Shown: positions 7,613 to 13,897 of the stretch, piece by piece
Layout of the letters: each line of letters opens with the position of its first letter
Position numbering within the stretch: position 1 is the first letter of the stretch
NCBI GenBank assembly: GCA_021792115.1
Contig: JAJYVI010000010.1
Location: 1 to 16,693, forward strand
DNA length: 16,693 bases
From: Microcaldota archaeon
GTDB taxonomy: Archaea > Micrarchaeota > Micrarchaeia > Micrarchaeales > Micrarchaeaceae
Direction: 5' to 3'
The notes under the pieces: model-generated
The model's input: only the letters and a program-made list of their open reading frames with translations
Told to the model about the DNA's origin: nothing
Databases searched by the model: none
Position numbers and translations under genes: made by a program

Positions 7613-8668
7613 TTAACGTAGATGATTAAGATCTATATTTCTCTGTTTCAAGACATCTGAAAGAGGGGCGTTTATAGTAAATTTCAATGACTTCAATTCC
7701 TCTATACTTGCACAATTTAGCAGCGACATTTCATGCTTTATATCATCTATTAGTCTGGCAATGTAGTGCTTTATGCCGTTACTGCCATGTTTATTTGCCT
7801 TAAGCATTGGCATTGCTATCCCGCAGGATTCAGCGCCAAGGGATATTGCTTTTACCACATCTGATCCTGTGCGTATTCCTCCTGTTGCAGTAACTGATCT
7901 CTTGAATACGGATTTTATTTCGATTAGAGACTGTGCAGTTGGGATGCCCCATTCCTTTATAAAATCCATGTCATGGGAATAATTCCTGAAAAGCTCTATT
8001 GCAATCCAGTTTGTTCCGCCAGCTCCTCCAGTATCTATCCCATAAACTTTTGTTCTGTTGACCTTTTCCGCCACTTCCTTTGATATGCCGTTCCCAACCT
8101 CTTTAAGTATTACTTTATAATCGATAGCATCTGCAAGAGATTTCAAATTGGCAAATGCATTTTTAAACCCGAGATTTCCTTCTGGCTGGGCTATTTCTTG
8201 AGCAGGATTTGTATGTACACATAGCGCATCTGCATGTACCTCATCCAACATGCGTTCTATCTGAGAGGACTTATAATTTGCAAGCTGAGCAATACCTATA
8301 TTGCCAAGCAGAATTATATCATAATATTTCTTGACATCATAAGTATATGCAAGATTACTGTTTTCTATCATTGCTCTTTGGCTTCCTAGCCCCATTGGAA
8401 TATTGAATTCATCCGCAGCTTCTGCCAAATTCTTGTTTATCTGAAATGTCTTTTCATGACCACCAGTCATGGCAGAGATAAATATAGGTGCACCTACTTT
8501 TCTGCCAAGAAATAGAGTAGATATGTCGACTTCTGACTGTACTATAGTTTTAGAGTTTTTTGGAAGCAATGATATATTCTCAAACTGATTACTGATTTTA
8601 AATTGGACATTATTATTCAATGACAGATTTATATGCTCAAGCTTTCTTGATGAGGTCTGGTTCTTCAT
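7613..8668 (-). CDS. fni: Type 2 isopentenyl diphosphate:dimethylallyl diphosphate isomerase
   Basis: FMN-dependent isomerase that interconverts IPP and DMAPP for archaeal lipid isoprenoid synthesis (mevalonate pathway). 351 residues from the ATG at 8668; a TTG two codons upstream is possible. Family motifs occur in order: RKLEHI (8-13), ISAMTGGH (64-71), GLGSQRAM (93-100), GNIGIAQL (122-129), HTNPAQEIAQPEGN (152-165), LKEVGNGIS (188-196), DTGGAGGTNW (212-221) and ATGGIRTG (261-268). The His-x-Asn-x-x-Gln-Glu segment holds the residues that bind diphosphate and Mg and take part in catalysis. Length is normal. It appears monocistronic or first in a short unit: an A/T-rich promoter-like region with TTTATATTA on the minus strand lies at about 8690-8720. 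No other mevalonate-pathway gene is in the window. Confidence 0.95.
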   Translation of the reverse strand: MKNQTSSRKLEHINLSLNNNVQFKISNQFENISLLPKNSKTIVQSEVDISTLFLGRKVGAPIFISAMTGGHEKTFQINKNLAEAADEFNIPMGLGSQRAMIENSNLAYTYDVKKYYDIILLGNIGIAQLANYKSSQIERMLDEVHADALCVHTNPAQEIAQPEGNLGFKNAFANLKSLADAIDYKVILKEVGNGISKEVAEKVNRTKVYGIDTGGAGGTNWIAIELFRNYSHDMDFIKEWGIPTAQSLIEIKSVFKRSVTATGGIRTGSDVVKAISLGAESCGIAMPMLKANKHGSNGIKHYIARLIDDIKHEMSLLNCASIEELKSLKFTINAPLSDVLKQRNIDLNHLR

Positions 8669-8787
8669 ATTCAATCAATATCTTTTAATTTAATAAGTAT
8701 AAATAATATAAATAAAATAAATTGGGAATTATAATTATTGCTTTATTGTGATCTACTTCAACTGCTAAATAATGTGGGATTTCACGC

Positions 8788-9279
8788 TCACTTAGTTAAG
8801 TTATTCAAATGTATAATAGGAGCACGTGCAAGTTGTGTGATATTTTTTGAATTAGTAAGAAACATTACAACCTTCAGTTGTTTTTCAATAAGGTTTATCT
8901 TATTAATGTCATTTAAAAAAGGTAATTGTTTAAGCCTTATTGCCTTTGCAGCATCAAGCCCATCTTCTGATTTAATGATACTAAGGGAATTCAATCTTTT
9001 TTTTATTATATTATTTTTATGCAATATAAAGAGTATTTTCGTATTTTTAGAGGAAAGGAATAATGAGATGCCTGTTGTTTTTTTTAGCTTTATCAACTTT
9101 AATCTATTATCCAGGTCTGGGTTAAAAGATACTTGCAATGCAAGTGGAGAGCAATTGATGGATACTCTCTTTTGACTATTCCCTGCATAAAAGGTCATTT
9201 TTTGCAGTATTGAAATATCATTGAAATTAATATTAGGAATAGCACAGTGGATAAATTTTATATCACTATTCATATGCAT
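8788..9279 (-). CDS. Hypothetical protein, possibly a very divergent RNase P Rpp30-like subunit
   Basis: Not recognised with confidence. The frame could begin at the ATG at 9357, but that would overlap the upstream gene by 47 bases. The ATGs at 9279 or 9273 avoid the overlap and give 163 or 161 residues, so 9279 is used. The protein is basic, with strand-helix alternation and no catalytic motif. Two segments, VSINCSPLA followed by a basic helix and then ISLFLSSKNTK, loosely resemble the Rpp30 (Rnp3) barrel pattern of a strand with E-I-N-x-S-P-L and a strand with SS-x-A. The catalogue of other Rpp30 motifs is not visible, so this is a weak hint. It follows the PGDWLV-repeat gene by about 30 bases, suggesting a shared transcript. 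The antisense frame over it is hydrophobic and looks like a shadow. Confidence 0.6.
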   Translation of the reverse strand: MHMNSDIKFIHCAIPNINFNDISILQKMTFYAGNSQKRVSINCSPLALQVSFNPDLDNRLKLIKLKKTTGISLFLSSKNTKILFILHKNNIIKKRLNSLSIIKSEDGLDAAKAIRLKQLPFLNDINKINLIEKQLKVVMFLTNSKNITQLARAPIIHLNNLTK

Positions 9280-9310
9280 AATTAGAAGATTAATTAATTT
9301 ATTGCTTTCT

Positions 9311-9865
9311 CTATTTTGCCTCAGATGTCCTGAGTTGAGCCTTGTATTTTTCTGCATCCTCGCGCAGTTTTAAGAGATTTCCTAAAATTTTGTAATTGTT
9401 AGTAAAATCAACTTTAGAGATTACTAACATTTGATCGTTTTCTTTTACCAGCCAGTCACCTTCATTTCCATAAAATGCCTGAATCTTCCATGGATAGCGC
9501 ACATAGAAAGGCTCGCTGAGTTCAAGAGCAAGTACAAGATTCGGCTTTATTATATAGTTATCGCCAGACTTTTCATATGTCGCATCAAATTCCTGTTGGG
9601 ATATTGGGTAGGAATTTTCTTTTCCATTATTATCCTTTACAGTAACAATAACGCTGTCATCGCATGACATATATCCTTTGTTAGTCTCATATGCAATGTT
9701 TTTATTAATAAACTGAAAAGATATCTGGGAGTGCAGAAGCACTTTTGAAATTTTCTGTGCCAATACAGTATTTCTATCATTATTTAAATTATAATCCGTA
9801 TAATCTTTTGGCATCCTATTTATCTTATTTTCAGTTGGCAGATCCCCTTTTATAATAATTCCCAT
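9311..9865 (-). CDS. Small protein with two PGDWLV-like modules
   Basis: 184 residues. The second module is clear: LSEPFYVRYPWKIQAFYG, then NEGDWLVKENDQMLVISKVD and FTNNYKIL (about 113-165). It matches the widespread small module with a [PE]-G-D-[YW]-L-V turn and a closing F-x(3)-Y helix, known from bacterial and phage proteins of unknown role. A first, weaker copy ends SYPISQQEFDATYE (about 86-99), matching the same closing segment. The tail (LREDAEKYKAQLRTSEAK) is a charged helix. The start ATG at 9865 is preceded by AGGTG at good spacing. No signal peptide or membrane segment. The role is unknown; such modules often accompany tags or metabolite-binding proteins. It is the first gene of a unit with the orphan downstream. 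Confidence 0.75.
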   Translation of the reverse strand: MGIIIKGDLPTENKINRMPKDYTDYNLNNDRNTVLAQKISKVLLHSQISFQFINKNIAYETNKGYMSCDDSVIVTVKDNNGKENSYPISQQEFDATYEKSGDNYIIKPNLVLALELSEPFYVRYPWKIQAFYGNEGDWLVKENDQMLVISKVDFTNNYKILGNLLKLREDAEKYKAQLRTSEAK

Positions 9866-10017
9866 ATTAACACCTATATTTGTTTATTAATTTCTTGCTG
9901 CGCTACTACAGGCGGCTCAGCAGATTTTCATATAATATTTTACTGCTTTGAAATATAAATAAATATTCTTTTTAGGTACCTCCTGCATACTCTGTTCTAA
10001 TTAAAGATCAAATAGTG

Positions 10018-10093
10018 CAGAAAAAAGATGGTAAAAAAGAAACAGAGAGACGGATAGCTTAGCAGTATCCAATGCAAATTATATTGTAATTGC
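10018..10093 (-). terminator. Probable transcription end of the ribosomal/RNA polymerase cluster
   Basis: On the minus strand, about 70 bases after the rps2 stop, there is a bulged stem (TGCAATTA paired around a five-base loop, 10073-10093). Two T-runs of six follow at about 10020-10040. T-runs are the usual archaeal intrinsic termination signal. The rest of the gap 9866-10163 holds the PGDWLV-gene promoter region and nothing else I can support. Confidence 0.4.
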
Positions 10094-10163
10094 ACACTTT
10101 CTTAAAACTGCCAAAATTTTGAAGTTAAGGAGGAGACATTATGAAAAAGATTTATTTGCCTCT

Positions 10164-10937
10164 TTATTCAGCAGATTTAGGAGCATGCAGATTTTCTTTT
10201 TCTTCAGCAGATGCCGGGGCAGACGAAGGCTCCTGCTTTGCCTGCTTTTCTGCCTCTTGTGGGCTCTCTCGCGCATACGTGGCACCTTTCTGATACTGCC
10301 TCACATACTGGCGCGCTGTATCTGGCTTCTGCTCTGTCTGAAGCTGCGCCTCAAAGTCATGGACAGAGTACTTGAACTCATCGTTTGACTTTATGTCGCC
10401 TCTTGCCTTGAGTACCTCCCTCGTGAGCAGGTAAAATGTAAACGCTAATGCCTTCCTCCCTTTGTTATTGACAGGGATCACAAAATCAATGTATTTCGGC
10501 GAATTATCAGTATCACATAGTGCGATAATAGGAATGCTCTTTGTGCTTGCCTCCTTGACCGCCTGTTTTTCATTGCGCGTGTCGCTTACTATAACTAGCT
10601 TCGGCTCCACGAAATCTTCCTTGTTAGGATCTGTAAATATCCCTGGCCTAACTCTTTTCTCTATGAATTTAGCATTTATTATCTCTGCAAACTTCTTTGC
10701 TGCCGCAATCGCATAAATCCTGGATGCTGTAACAAGAATGTCATCTGCATTATAATCAGAAATCATGCTTGCTGCTATCCTTATTCTTGAATCAATAGTC
10801 TTTAGGTCAAATAAATAAAGACCATCCTCCCTGACTTTATATATGAATTTTTCCATTCCCGGCCTTTTGAGCTTTGTGGCTATATGTATTCCTGCTTCCA
10901 GATATTCGCTCTGGTTTGCGATAAATTGTTCTTCCAT
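10164..10937 (-). CDS. rps2: Small ribosomal subunit protein S2
   Basis: Universal 30S protein (uS2) near the ribosomal anti-Shine-Dalgarno region. The ATG at 10937 is chosen because AAGGTG stands six bases upstream; a TTG at 10967 would add ten residues without a ribosome site. 257 residues: core motifs EYLEAGIHIATKLKRPGM (near the start), GLYLFDLKTIDSRIRIAASM, RVRPGIFTDPN, EPKLVIVSDTRNEKQAVKEA, IPIIALCDTDNSPKYIDFVI, PVNNKGRKALAF. The C-terminal tail of about 50 residues, rich in Glu, Lys, Ala and Pro, is longer than the archaeal core and probably disordered. Last gene of the cluster, separated from rpoN by a 199-base leader containing its own hairpins and a TATA-like element, so it may be transcribed independently. 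Confidence 0.97.
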   Translation of the reverse strand: MEEQFIANQSEYLEAGIHIATKLKRPGMEKFIYKVREDGLYLFDLKTIDSRIRIAASMISDYNADDILVTASRIYAIAAAKKFAEIINAKFIEKRVRPGIFTDPNKEDFVEPKLVIVSDTRNEKQAVKEASTKSIPIIALCDTDNSPKYIDFVIPVNNKGRKALAFTFYLLTREVLKARGDIKSNDEFKYSVHDFEAQLQTEQKPDTARQYVRQYQKGATYARESPQEAEKQAKQEPSSAPASAEEKENLHAPKSAE

Positions 10938-11075
10938 TTTATACACCTTGGTTTGGATTGCATGCAACTGCTGCCTGGCTTTGGGTATGCTGCATTAATG
11001 CAGGGCATAAACCCTGAAAATGTGGCTATTTGCAGAATCGTTTATTGCTTTTTTATTATAAGCCTTATAATTATA
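10938..11075 (-). promoter_or_regulatory. rps2 promoter and structured leader with two mutually exclusive hairpins
   Basis: A TATA-like CTTATAATA is near 11064-11072 (minus strand). Downstream, before the ribosome site at 10944-10949, lie a perfect palindrome CTGCATTAATGCAG (10990-11003) and a stem CAGGG-CATAAA-CCCTG (11001-11016). They share bases 11001-11003, so both cannot form at once. Such a leader could serve translational or transcriptional control of S2. Function is inference. Confidence 0.4.
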
Positions 11076-11110
11076 TAATTTTATGCTTAATTTATTATTA
11101 CTAATTTAAT

Positions 11111-11127
11111 GCAAAATTAAATTTTGC
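11111..11127. repeat. Perfect inverted repeat just after rpoN
   Basis: GCAAAATT-A-AATTTTGC, eight base pairs around a single centre base, ten bases after the rpoN stop codon on the minus strand. It may be a transcript-end or operator dyad between rpoN and rps2. AT-rich, so chance cannot be excluded. Confidence 0.3.
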
Positions 11128-11136
11128 TTTATCTTT

Positions 11137-11337
11137 TTATTTTCTATCAAGGGTTATAAACTCGTCTATAAGTTCAATATTTCCTAGGAACATTCTTCTG
11201 CAGCAGTACCTCTTCACGTTCATTTCATCAAGAACTTTTGAGGCGTCCTCATGGTCAGAATTGACCCTTTTGTCATATTCAGCCCACTTGTCTGCAACTA
11301 CTTGTCCGCATGAAAAACATCTTACAGGCATAATCAT
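11137..11337 (-). CDS. rpoN: DNA-directed RNA polymerase subunit N
   Basis: Small zinc-binding subunit (Rpb10 homologue) that helps assemble the D/L platform of archaeal RNA polymerase. 66 residues. The invariant MPVRCFSCGQVVADKW opening and VKRYCCRRMFLGNIELID segment supply four Cys for the zinc site (CxxC and CC). The ATG at 11337 is preferred because GTGA lies upstream at proper spacing. A GTG at 11346 and an ATG at 11331 are in the same frame. The middle loop (RVNSDHEDASKV) is of normal length. Follows a 74-residue orphan and precedes rps2. rpoK, often adjacent in archaea, is not found here. Confidence 0.96.
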   Translation of the reverse strand: MIMPVRCFSCGQVVADKWAEYDKRVNSDHEDASKVLDEMNVKRYCCRRMFLGNIELIDEFITLDRK

Positions 11338-11419
11338 TTCAATCACTTATTTTTATAATTTATAACATTAAAATATTACTTTAATCTTAAACTTCTGCAA
11401 ATATTTCTTAAATAAAGAT

Positions 11420-11644
11420 TTATTTTGTAGATAAATTTACATCAAAAGACGTCTGCTGGCGTTTAAGCAGTACAATATCTTTTGCTATCTTCTTCCAGAC
11501 TTTTGGCAGAGCGCTGTTGGAGTCTATATTCCTTAGCATATCTTTATAGCAGACTTCGTCCTTTCCGCATATACCATTCAAAAGAGTGTCTATAGTTTTT
11601 ACTATCTCCTCTTTTTTTAAATTTTTTGATTCTTGTACATGCAT
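11420..11644 (-). CDS. Small hypothetical protein between rps9 and rpoN
   Basis: 74 residues, lysine-rich and helical, with no recognised function. It is supported as a real gene by a GGTGA ribosome site five bases before the ATG at 11644, by its position in the ribosomal cluster, and by a promoter-like region upstream. Two Cys occur (GICGKDEVCYKD), too few for a zinc ribbon. SNSALPKVWKKIAKDIVLLK faintly resembles the first half of the UPF0147 archaeal family (S-V-P-x-N-V-R-x-A), but the second half of that family is missing, so the link is weak. It is not RpoK: no RpoK-like motifs are seen. A cluster-linked transcription or ribosome accessory role is inference. Confidence 0.7.
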   Translation of the reverse strand: MHVQESKNLKKEEIVKTIDTLLNGICGKDEVCYKDMLRNIDSNSALPKVWKKIAKDIVLLKRQQTSFDVNLSTK

Positions 11645-11659
11645 TTAATTCACCAGGAG

Positions 11660-11735
11660 TTTTGTTTTTATTTATTTTTATACAGTTTTATACAGGATTA
11701 TATTTACAGGATATTTACATATTTATAAATTCCTG
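11660..11735 (-). promoter_or_regulatory. Promoter region with short direct repeats upstream of the 74-residue gene
   Basis: The minus strand shows several TATA-like stretches (TTTATAAATA near 11721-11730, then two TGTATAAAA copies near 11670-11690). On the plus strand the unit TACAGGA/TATACAGG recurs. Together with the gap after rps9, this suggests a separate start for the orphan, rpoN and perhaps rps2. Confidence 0.4.
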
Positions 11736-11744
11736 CTGAAAATT

Positions 11745-11775
11745 CTGCATGCGGCAATCAAAGCTCTGCACGCAG
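11745..11775 (-). terminator. Imperfect hairpin directly after rps9
   Basis: CTGCATGC (11745-11752) pairs with GCACGCAG (11768-11775) with one mismatch and a 15-base loop, starting 12 bases after the rps9 stop. A T-run lies just before it on the minus strand. It could attenuate or end the rpl18e-rpl13-rps9 transcript. Confidence 0.3.
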
Positions 11776-11786
11776 AAAAACAGCAA

Positions 11787-12299
11787 TCACCTGTATGATG
11801 TCTGGAACCTTGCCCTTGCCTTAGGCCCCTTGAACTTCTTTGACTCGACCCTCCTTGGATCGTCGGCTATCATATACCTATAGTCATTGAATTCATTGCG
11901 GATTGAATCATTGTTTACAAATGCTATTATAGCCTTTGAAATAGAATTCCTTGATGCCTGCGCCTGAGAGCTCATGCCTCCTCCAAAGACATTAATCTTT
12001 ATGTTTATCTTGTCCTGAAGCTTGGCAGCAGTAGGCGAGACTGAAAAAGGTTCCATTATAATGCTTCTTAACTCTTTTGGCTCAATCAAGTCTAGATTTT
12101 TGTTATTTATTAATATATTTCCGTTGCCATTTGACAAGCTTGCACGCGCTATGGCTCTTTTTCTTCTTCCTGTTGCAATTACAGTTATAGATTTTGCATT
12201 AGCCTTTTTTGACTTTTGCGATGGTGCCTTTGCAGTCTGCTTTCTAGGTTTCCTTGCAGCAGGCTTCTTTACTTCATTATTTATTGTAGTCTCGTCCAT
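11787..12299 (-). CDS. rps9: Small ribosomal subunit protein S9
   Basis: Universal protein uS9; its C-terminal tail reaches the P-site tRNA. 170 residues. The core begins about residue 38 with ITVIATGRRKRAIARASLSN and continues with IEPKELRSIIMEPF, INVFGGGMSSQAQASRNSIS, MIADDPRRVESKKFKGPKAR, ending ARFQTSYR, the characteristic basic Arg-terminated tail. A Lys/Ala/Pro/Gln-rich N-terminal extension of about 37 residues precedes the core and is probably flexible rRNA-binding sequence. The ATG at 12299 lies eight bases after the rpl13 stop, with GGGAT upstream. Co-transcription with rpl13 is likely. Confidence 0.97.
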   Translation of the reverse strand: MDETTINNEVKKPAARKPRKQTAKAPSQKSKKANAKSITVIATGRRKRAIARASLSNGNGNILINNKNLDLIEPKELRSIIMEPFSVSPTAAKLQDKINIKINVFGGGMSSQAQASRNSISKAIIAFVNNDSIRNEFNDYRYMIADDPRRVESKKFKGPKARARFQTSYR

Positions 12300-12307
12300 G
12301 TAATCCC

Positions 12308-12763
12308 TTATAATTTTGCATTGTACCCGAGCAGCTTTGAAAGCTCGCTTATAGAAATTGTATTAACAAAAATCTTTTTCGGGTCTTTTATATTCAATTT
12401 TTTAATATTTCCTGCCTTGATATTTTCAGGCGTGCCTATAAATACAAAGAGCCTCTTAAATGCTTCTTTGCCTGACGGCTTCCTATATGGAAGCATACCT
12501 CTGACAATTCTTTTTACAAGCAGGTCAGGCCTTCGCGACCAATAAGGAGAATGCATAGGGTTTGCCTTTTCTACAAGGTTCAGCCTTGTCCTGTATTTTT
12601 CAATTATGCCTTTCTTGCTTCCACTCAGTAGCGCCTTCTCAGCGTTTATTATTGCAATCTTTTTGCCGTTCAATAGCTGCTTTGCTACAATGCTAGCAAG
12701 CCTCCCAAGGATTTCCTGGTCAGCGTTATAAACTTCAAAATCATTATCAAGTTTTATTGGCAT
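12308..12763 (-). CDS. rpl13: Large ribosomal subunit protein L13
   Basis: Universal protein uL13. 151 residues, normal for archaea. Diagnostic segments are YNADQEILGRLASIVAKQLL (12-31), IAIINAEKALLSGSKKG (36-52), the YWSRRPDLLVKRIVRGMLPY stretch (74-93) and KPSGKEAFKRLFVFIGTP (95-112), with the archaeal C-terminal extension. The ATG at 12763 has GTGA five bases upstream. It lies 38 bases after rpl18e and eight before rps9, in the conserved archaeal order L18e-L13-S9. Confidence 0.97.
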   Translation of the reverse strand: MPIKLDNDFEVYNADQEILGRLASIVAKQLLNGKKIAIINAEKALLSGSKKGIIEKYRTRLNLVEKANPMHSPYWSRRPDLLVKRIVRGMLPYRKPSGKEAFKRLFVFIGTPENIKAGNIKKLNIKDPKKIFVNTISISELSKLLGYNAKL

Positions 12764-12801
12764 ATTTTCACTTTTTAATTATACGTCTTGATTAAGCTCG
12801 A

Positions 12802-13167
12802 TCACACTAGTATTTTAAGCCCTTTTTTGCTTATCGCATCCTGTATCTTCATGACTGTCGAGTTTGATTTACGCAGCTGCTCAAGCGCAGATTCTGAAAA
12901 ATCAATCGCGCATATGTTTATTTTATGGTCAAGGCTTCCTACCCCAAGAACTTTTCCAGGGACAATCAGATAGTCTCCCTCCTTTGAGTGCTTGCTCAGT
13001 TTCCACAAGTTAACCTTGATGCTGTTCCTTTTATTTAAGAGCTTTGCAAGATTTTCATAGATCTTGTTGCTCCTGTCCTTCTCTCGAGTTTCAGCGATAA
13101 CGCTAAACCATTCAAGGGCTGTTGGATTTTCGATCCTTTTGCTTATCTGTTTCATATCTATTTTCAT
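12802..13167 (-). CDS. rpl18e: Large ribosomal subunit protein L18e
   Basis: Archaeal/eukaryotic protein eL18, homologous in fold to bacterial L15. 121 residues, with NPTALEWFSVIAETREKDRS, a KRNSIKVNLWKLSKHSKEGD region, YLIVPGKVLGVGSLDHKINI and the closing segment IQDAISKKGLKILV. These match the family across its full length. The start ATG at 13167 lies 27 bases after the tRNA-Leu 3' end and has no strong ribosome site. It is probably translated from a transcript processed at the tRNA. Followed by rpl13. Confidence 0.95.
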   Translation of the reverse strand: MKIDMKQISKRIENPTALEWFSVIAETREKDRSNKIYENLAKLLNKRNSIKVNLWKLSKHSKEGDYLIVPGKVLGVGSLDHKINICAIDFSESALEQLRKSNSTVMKIQDAISKKGLKILV

Positions 13168-13194
13168 GCAAATCAGTCTTTAATATTTATTATT

Positions 13195-13296
13195 TGCAGG
13201 AGGTGAGATTCGAACTCACGCAGTCTCTAAGACACAGAAGTTCCGAGCATAAAGCACCTCAGTCCTGCGCATTTGGCCAAGCTCTGCCACTCCTGC
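13195..13296 (-). tRNA. tRNA-Leu, anticodon GAG, with a 16-base intron
   Basis: Type II tRNA on the minus strand. Acceptor GCAGGAG pairs with CTCCTGC, discriminator A, no encoded CCA. D-arm GCA/TGC with GG in the loop. Anticodon stem CAGGA/TTCTG, loop C-T-GAG-G-C once the intron is removed (anticodon at 13258-13260). The long variable arm GTCT-TAG-AGAC is typical of Leu. T-arm GTGAG-TTCGAAT-CTCAC. Mature length is 86 bases. The gene lies inside the ribosomal cluster, 34 bases after rpoD and 27 before rpl18e. I recall a tRNA-Leu preceding L18e-L13-S9 in haloarchaea too, so the linkage may be ancestral. Confidence 0.95.
13241..13256 (-). other. tRNA-Leu intron with canonical bulge-helix-bulge
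   Basis: The intron TGCTTTATGCTCGGAA lies between positions 37 and 38. Central helix CTGA (bases 32-35) pairs with TCGG. Bulges GG^T and AA^C carry the cuts, and the intron closes with GC-TTTAT-GC. This is the standard substrate of archaeal splicing endonuclease. Anticodon stem pairing fails without removing these bases. Confidence 0.9.
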
Positions 13297-13330
13297 ACAT
13301 ATATTGTTAAATTAATGCAAGCGCATATAC

Positions 13331-13897
13331 TTATAATTTGTTTTTAATGTCCTTTAATTCATGTTCTATTTTTCTGCATGCATTCTCGATTATTTCGATC
13401 GGCTGCATCTGACCAAACGTTTCAACATAAAACTTAAATGAGGACTCATTTATTTCCTCATATGTCACAATGCCTGGCTGGAATTTTGCATGCTTTTGAC
13501 CTGTGTTCAGTACTGCCTTTCCGTCAATTCTCAGCTCCTGGTTGCTTGCCAGCTTCATTAATGGTATATTAGGATTTGCAACCTTTACATTTTTATCTGT
13601 TGACACCAGTTCTGATGAGTATACCATCTTCGGGCCGACAGCCTCAAGATTAAACAGAATTTCATCTCCTGCAGAATAGCCTTTTTTAGGGGTTATTATG
13701 GGTACCAGGCCTATTCTATGCGCAATGTACTCATCAAACATTGAACTTGTATTTTTGTAGAATGTTACAGAGTCTATTGCAAAGGTGTCTACGCTATTCA
13801 TTGCAATCCTTCTTAGGGAATTTGCAATGCTATAGTTTGCATCTTTTAATACAAAAGTTAAGGTTTTATTATCGCCTGTAATCTGCTCTATTTTCAA
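13331..13897 (-). CDS. rpoD: DNA-directed RNA polymerase subunit D (short form without iron-sulfur domain)
   Basis: Homologue of Rpb3 / bacterial alpha N-terminal domain; pairs with subunit L to nucleate polymerase assembly. 188 residues. Recognised by FVLKDANYSIANSLRRIAMN, DEYIAHRIGLVPIITP, NIPLMKLASNQELRIDGKAV, KHAKFQPGIVTYEE and the dimerisation end SFKFYVETFGQMQPIEIIEN. Domain 3, which in many archaea carries Cys-rich iron-sulfur sites between the KFQP and SFKF segments, is absent; the protein has only one Cys near the end. Methanocaldococcus-type RpoD is similarly short. The start is TTG at 13897: GTGA lies upstream and a stop codon occurs eight codons before, with no ATG between. First gene of the minus-strand cluster, 34 bases before tRNA-Leu. 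Confidence 0.96.
   Translation of the reverse strand: MKIEQITGDNKTLTFVLKDANYSIANSLRRIAMNSVDTFAIDSVTFYKNTSSMFDEYIAHRIGLVPIITPKKGYSAGDEILFNLEAVGPKMVYSSELVSTDKNVKVANPNIPLMKLASNQELRIDGKAVLNTGQKHAKFQPGIVTYEEINESSFKFYVETFGQMQPIEIIENACRKIEHELKDIKNKL

Noticed and set aside
8738..9175. 145-codon plus-strand frame opposite the orphan at 8788-9279
   Set aside because: Hydrophobic, Phe/Leu/Ser-rich translation typical of the antisense of a Lys/Asn-rich gene; no ribosome site; the minus-strand frame fits the local gene direction.
9866..10163. Undetected tRNA or small RNA between rps2 and the PGDWLV gene
   Set aside because: No cloverleaf with T-arm consensus was found on either strand; only the bulged stem and T-runs noted as a terminator.
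10119..10388. 89-codon plus-strand frame over the rps2 end
   Set aside because: Antisense shadow of S2, Arg/Leu/Cys-rich low-quality translation without homology-like motifs.
11420..11644. RNA polymerase subunit K
   Set aside because: Position fits, but the sequence lacks the conserved RpoK/omega features (T-R-x-E-x-A-R-I-x-x-x-R-A-x-Q).
13122..13310. 62-codon plus-strand frame across the tRNA
   Set aside because: Its sequence is the complement of tRNA-Leu and the start of rpl18e; the tRNA explains it.
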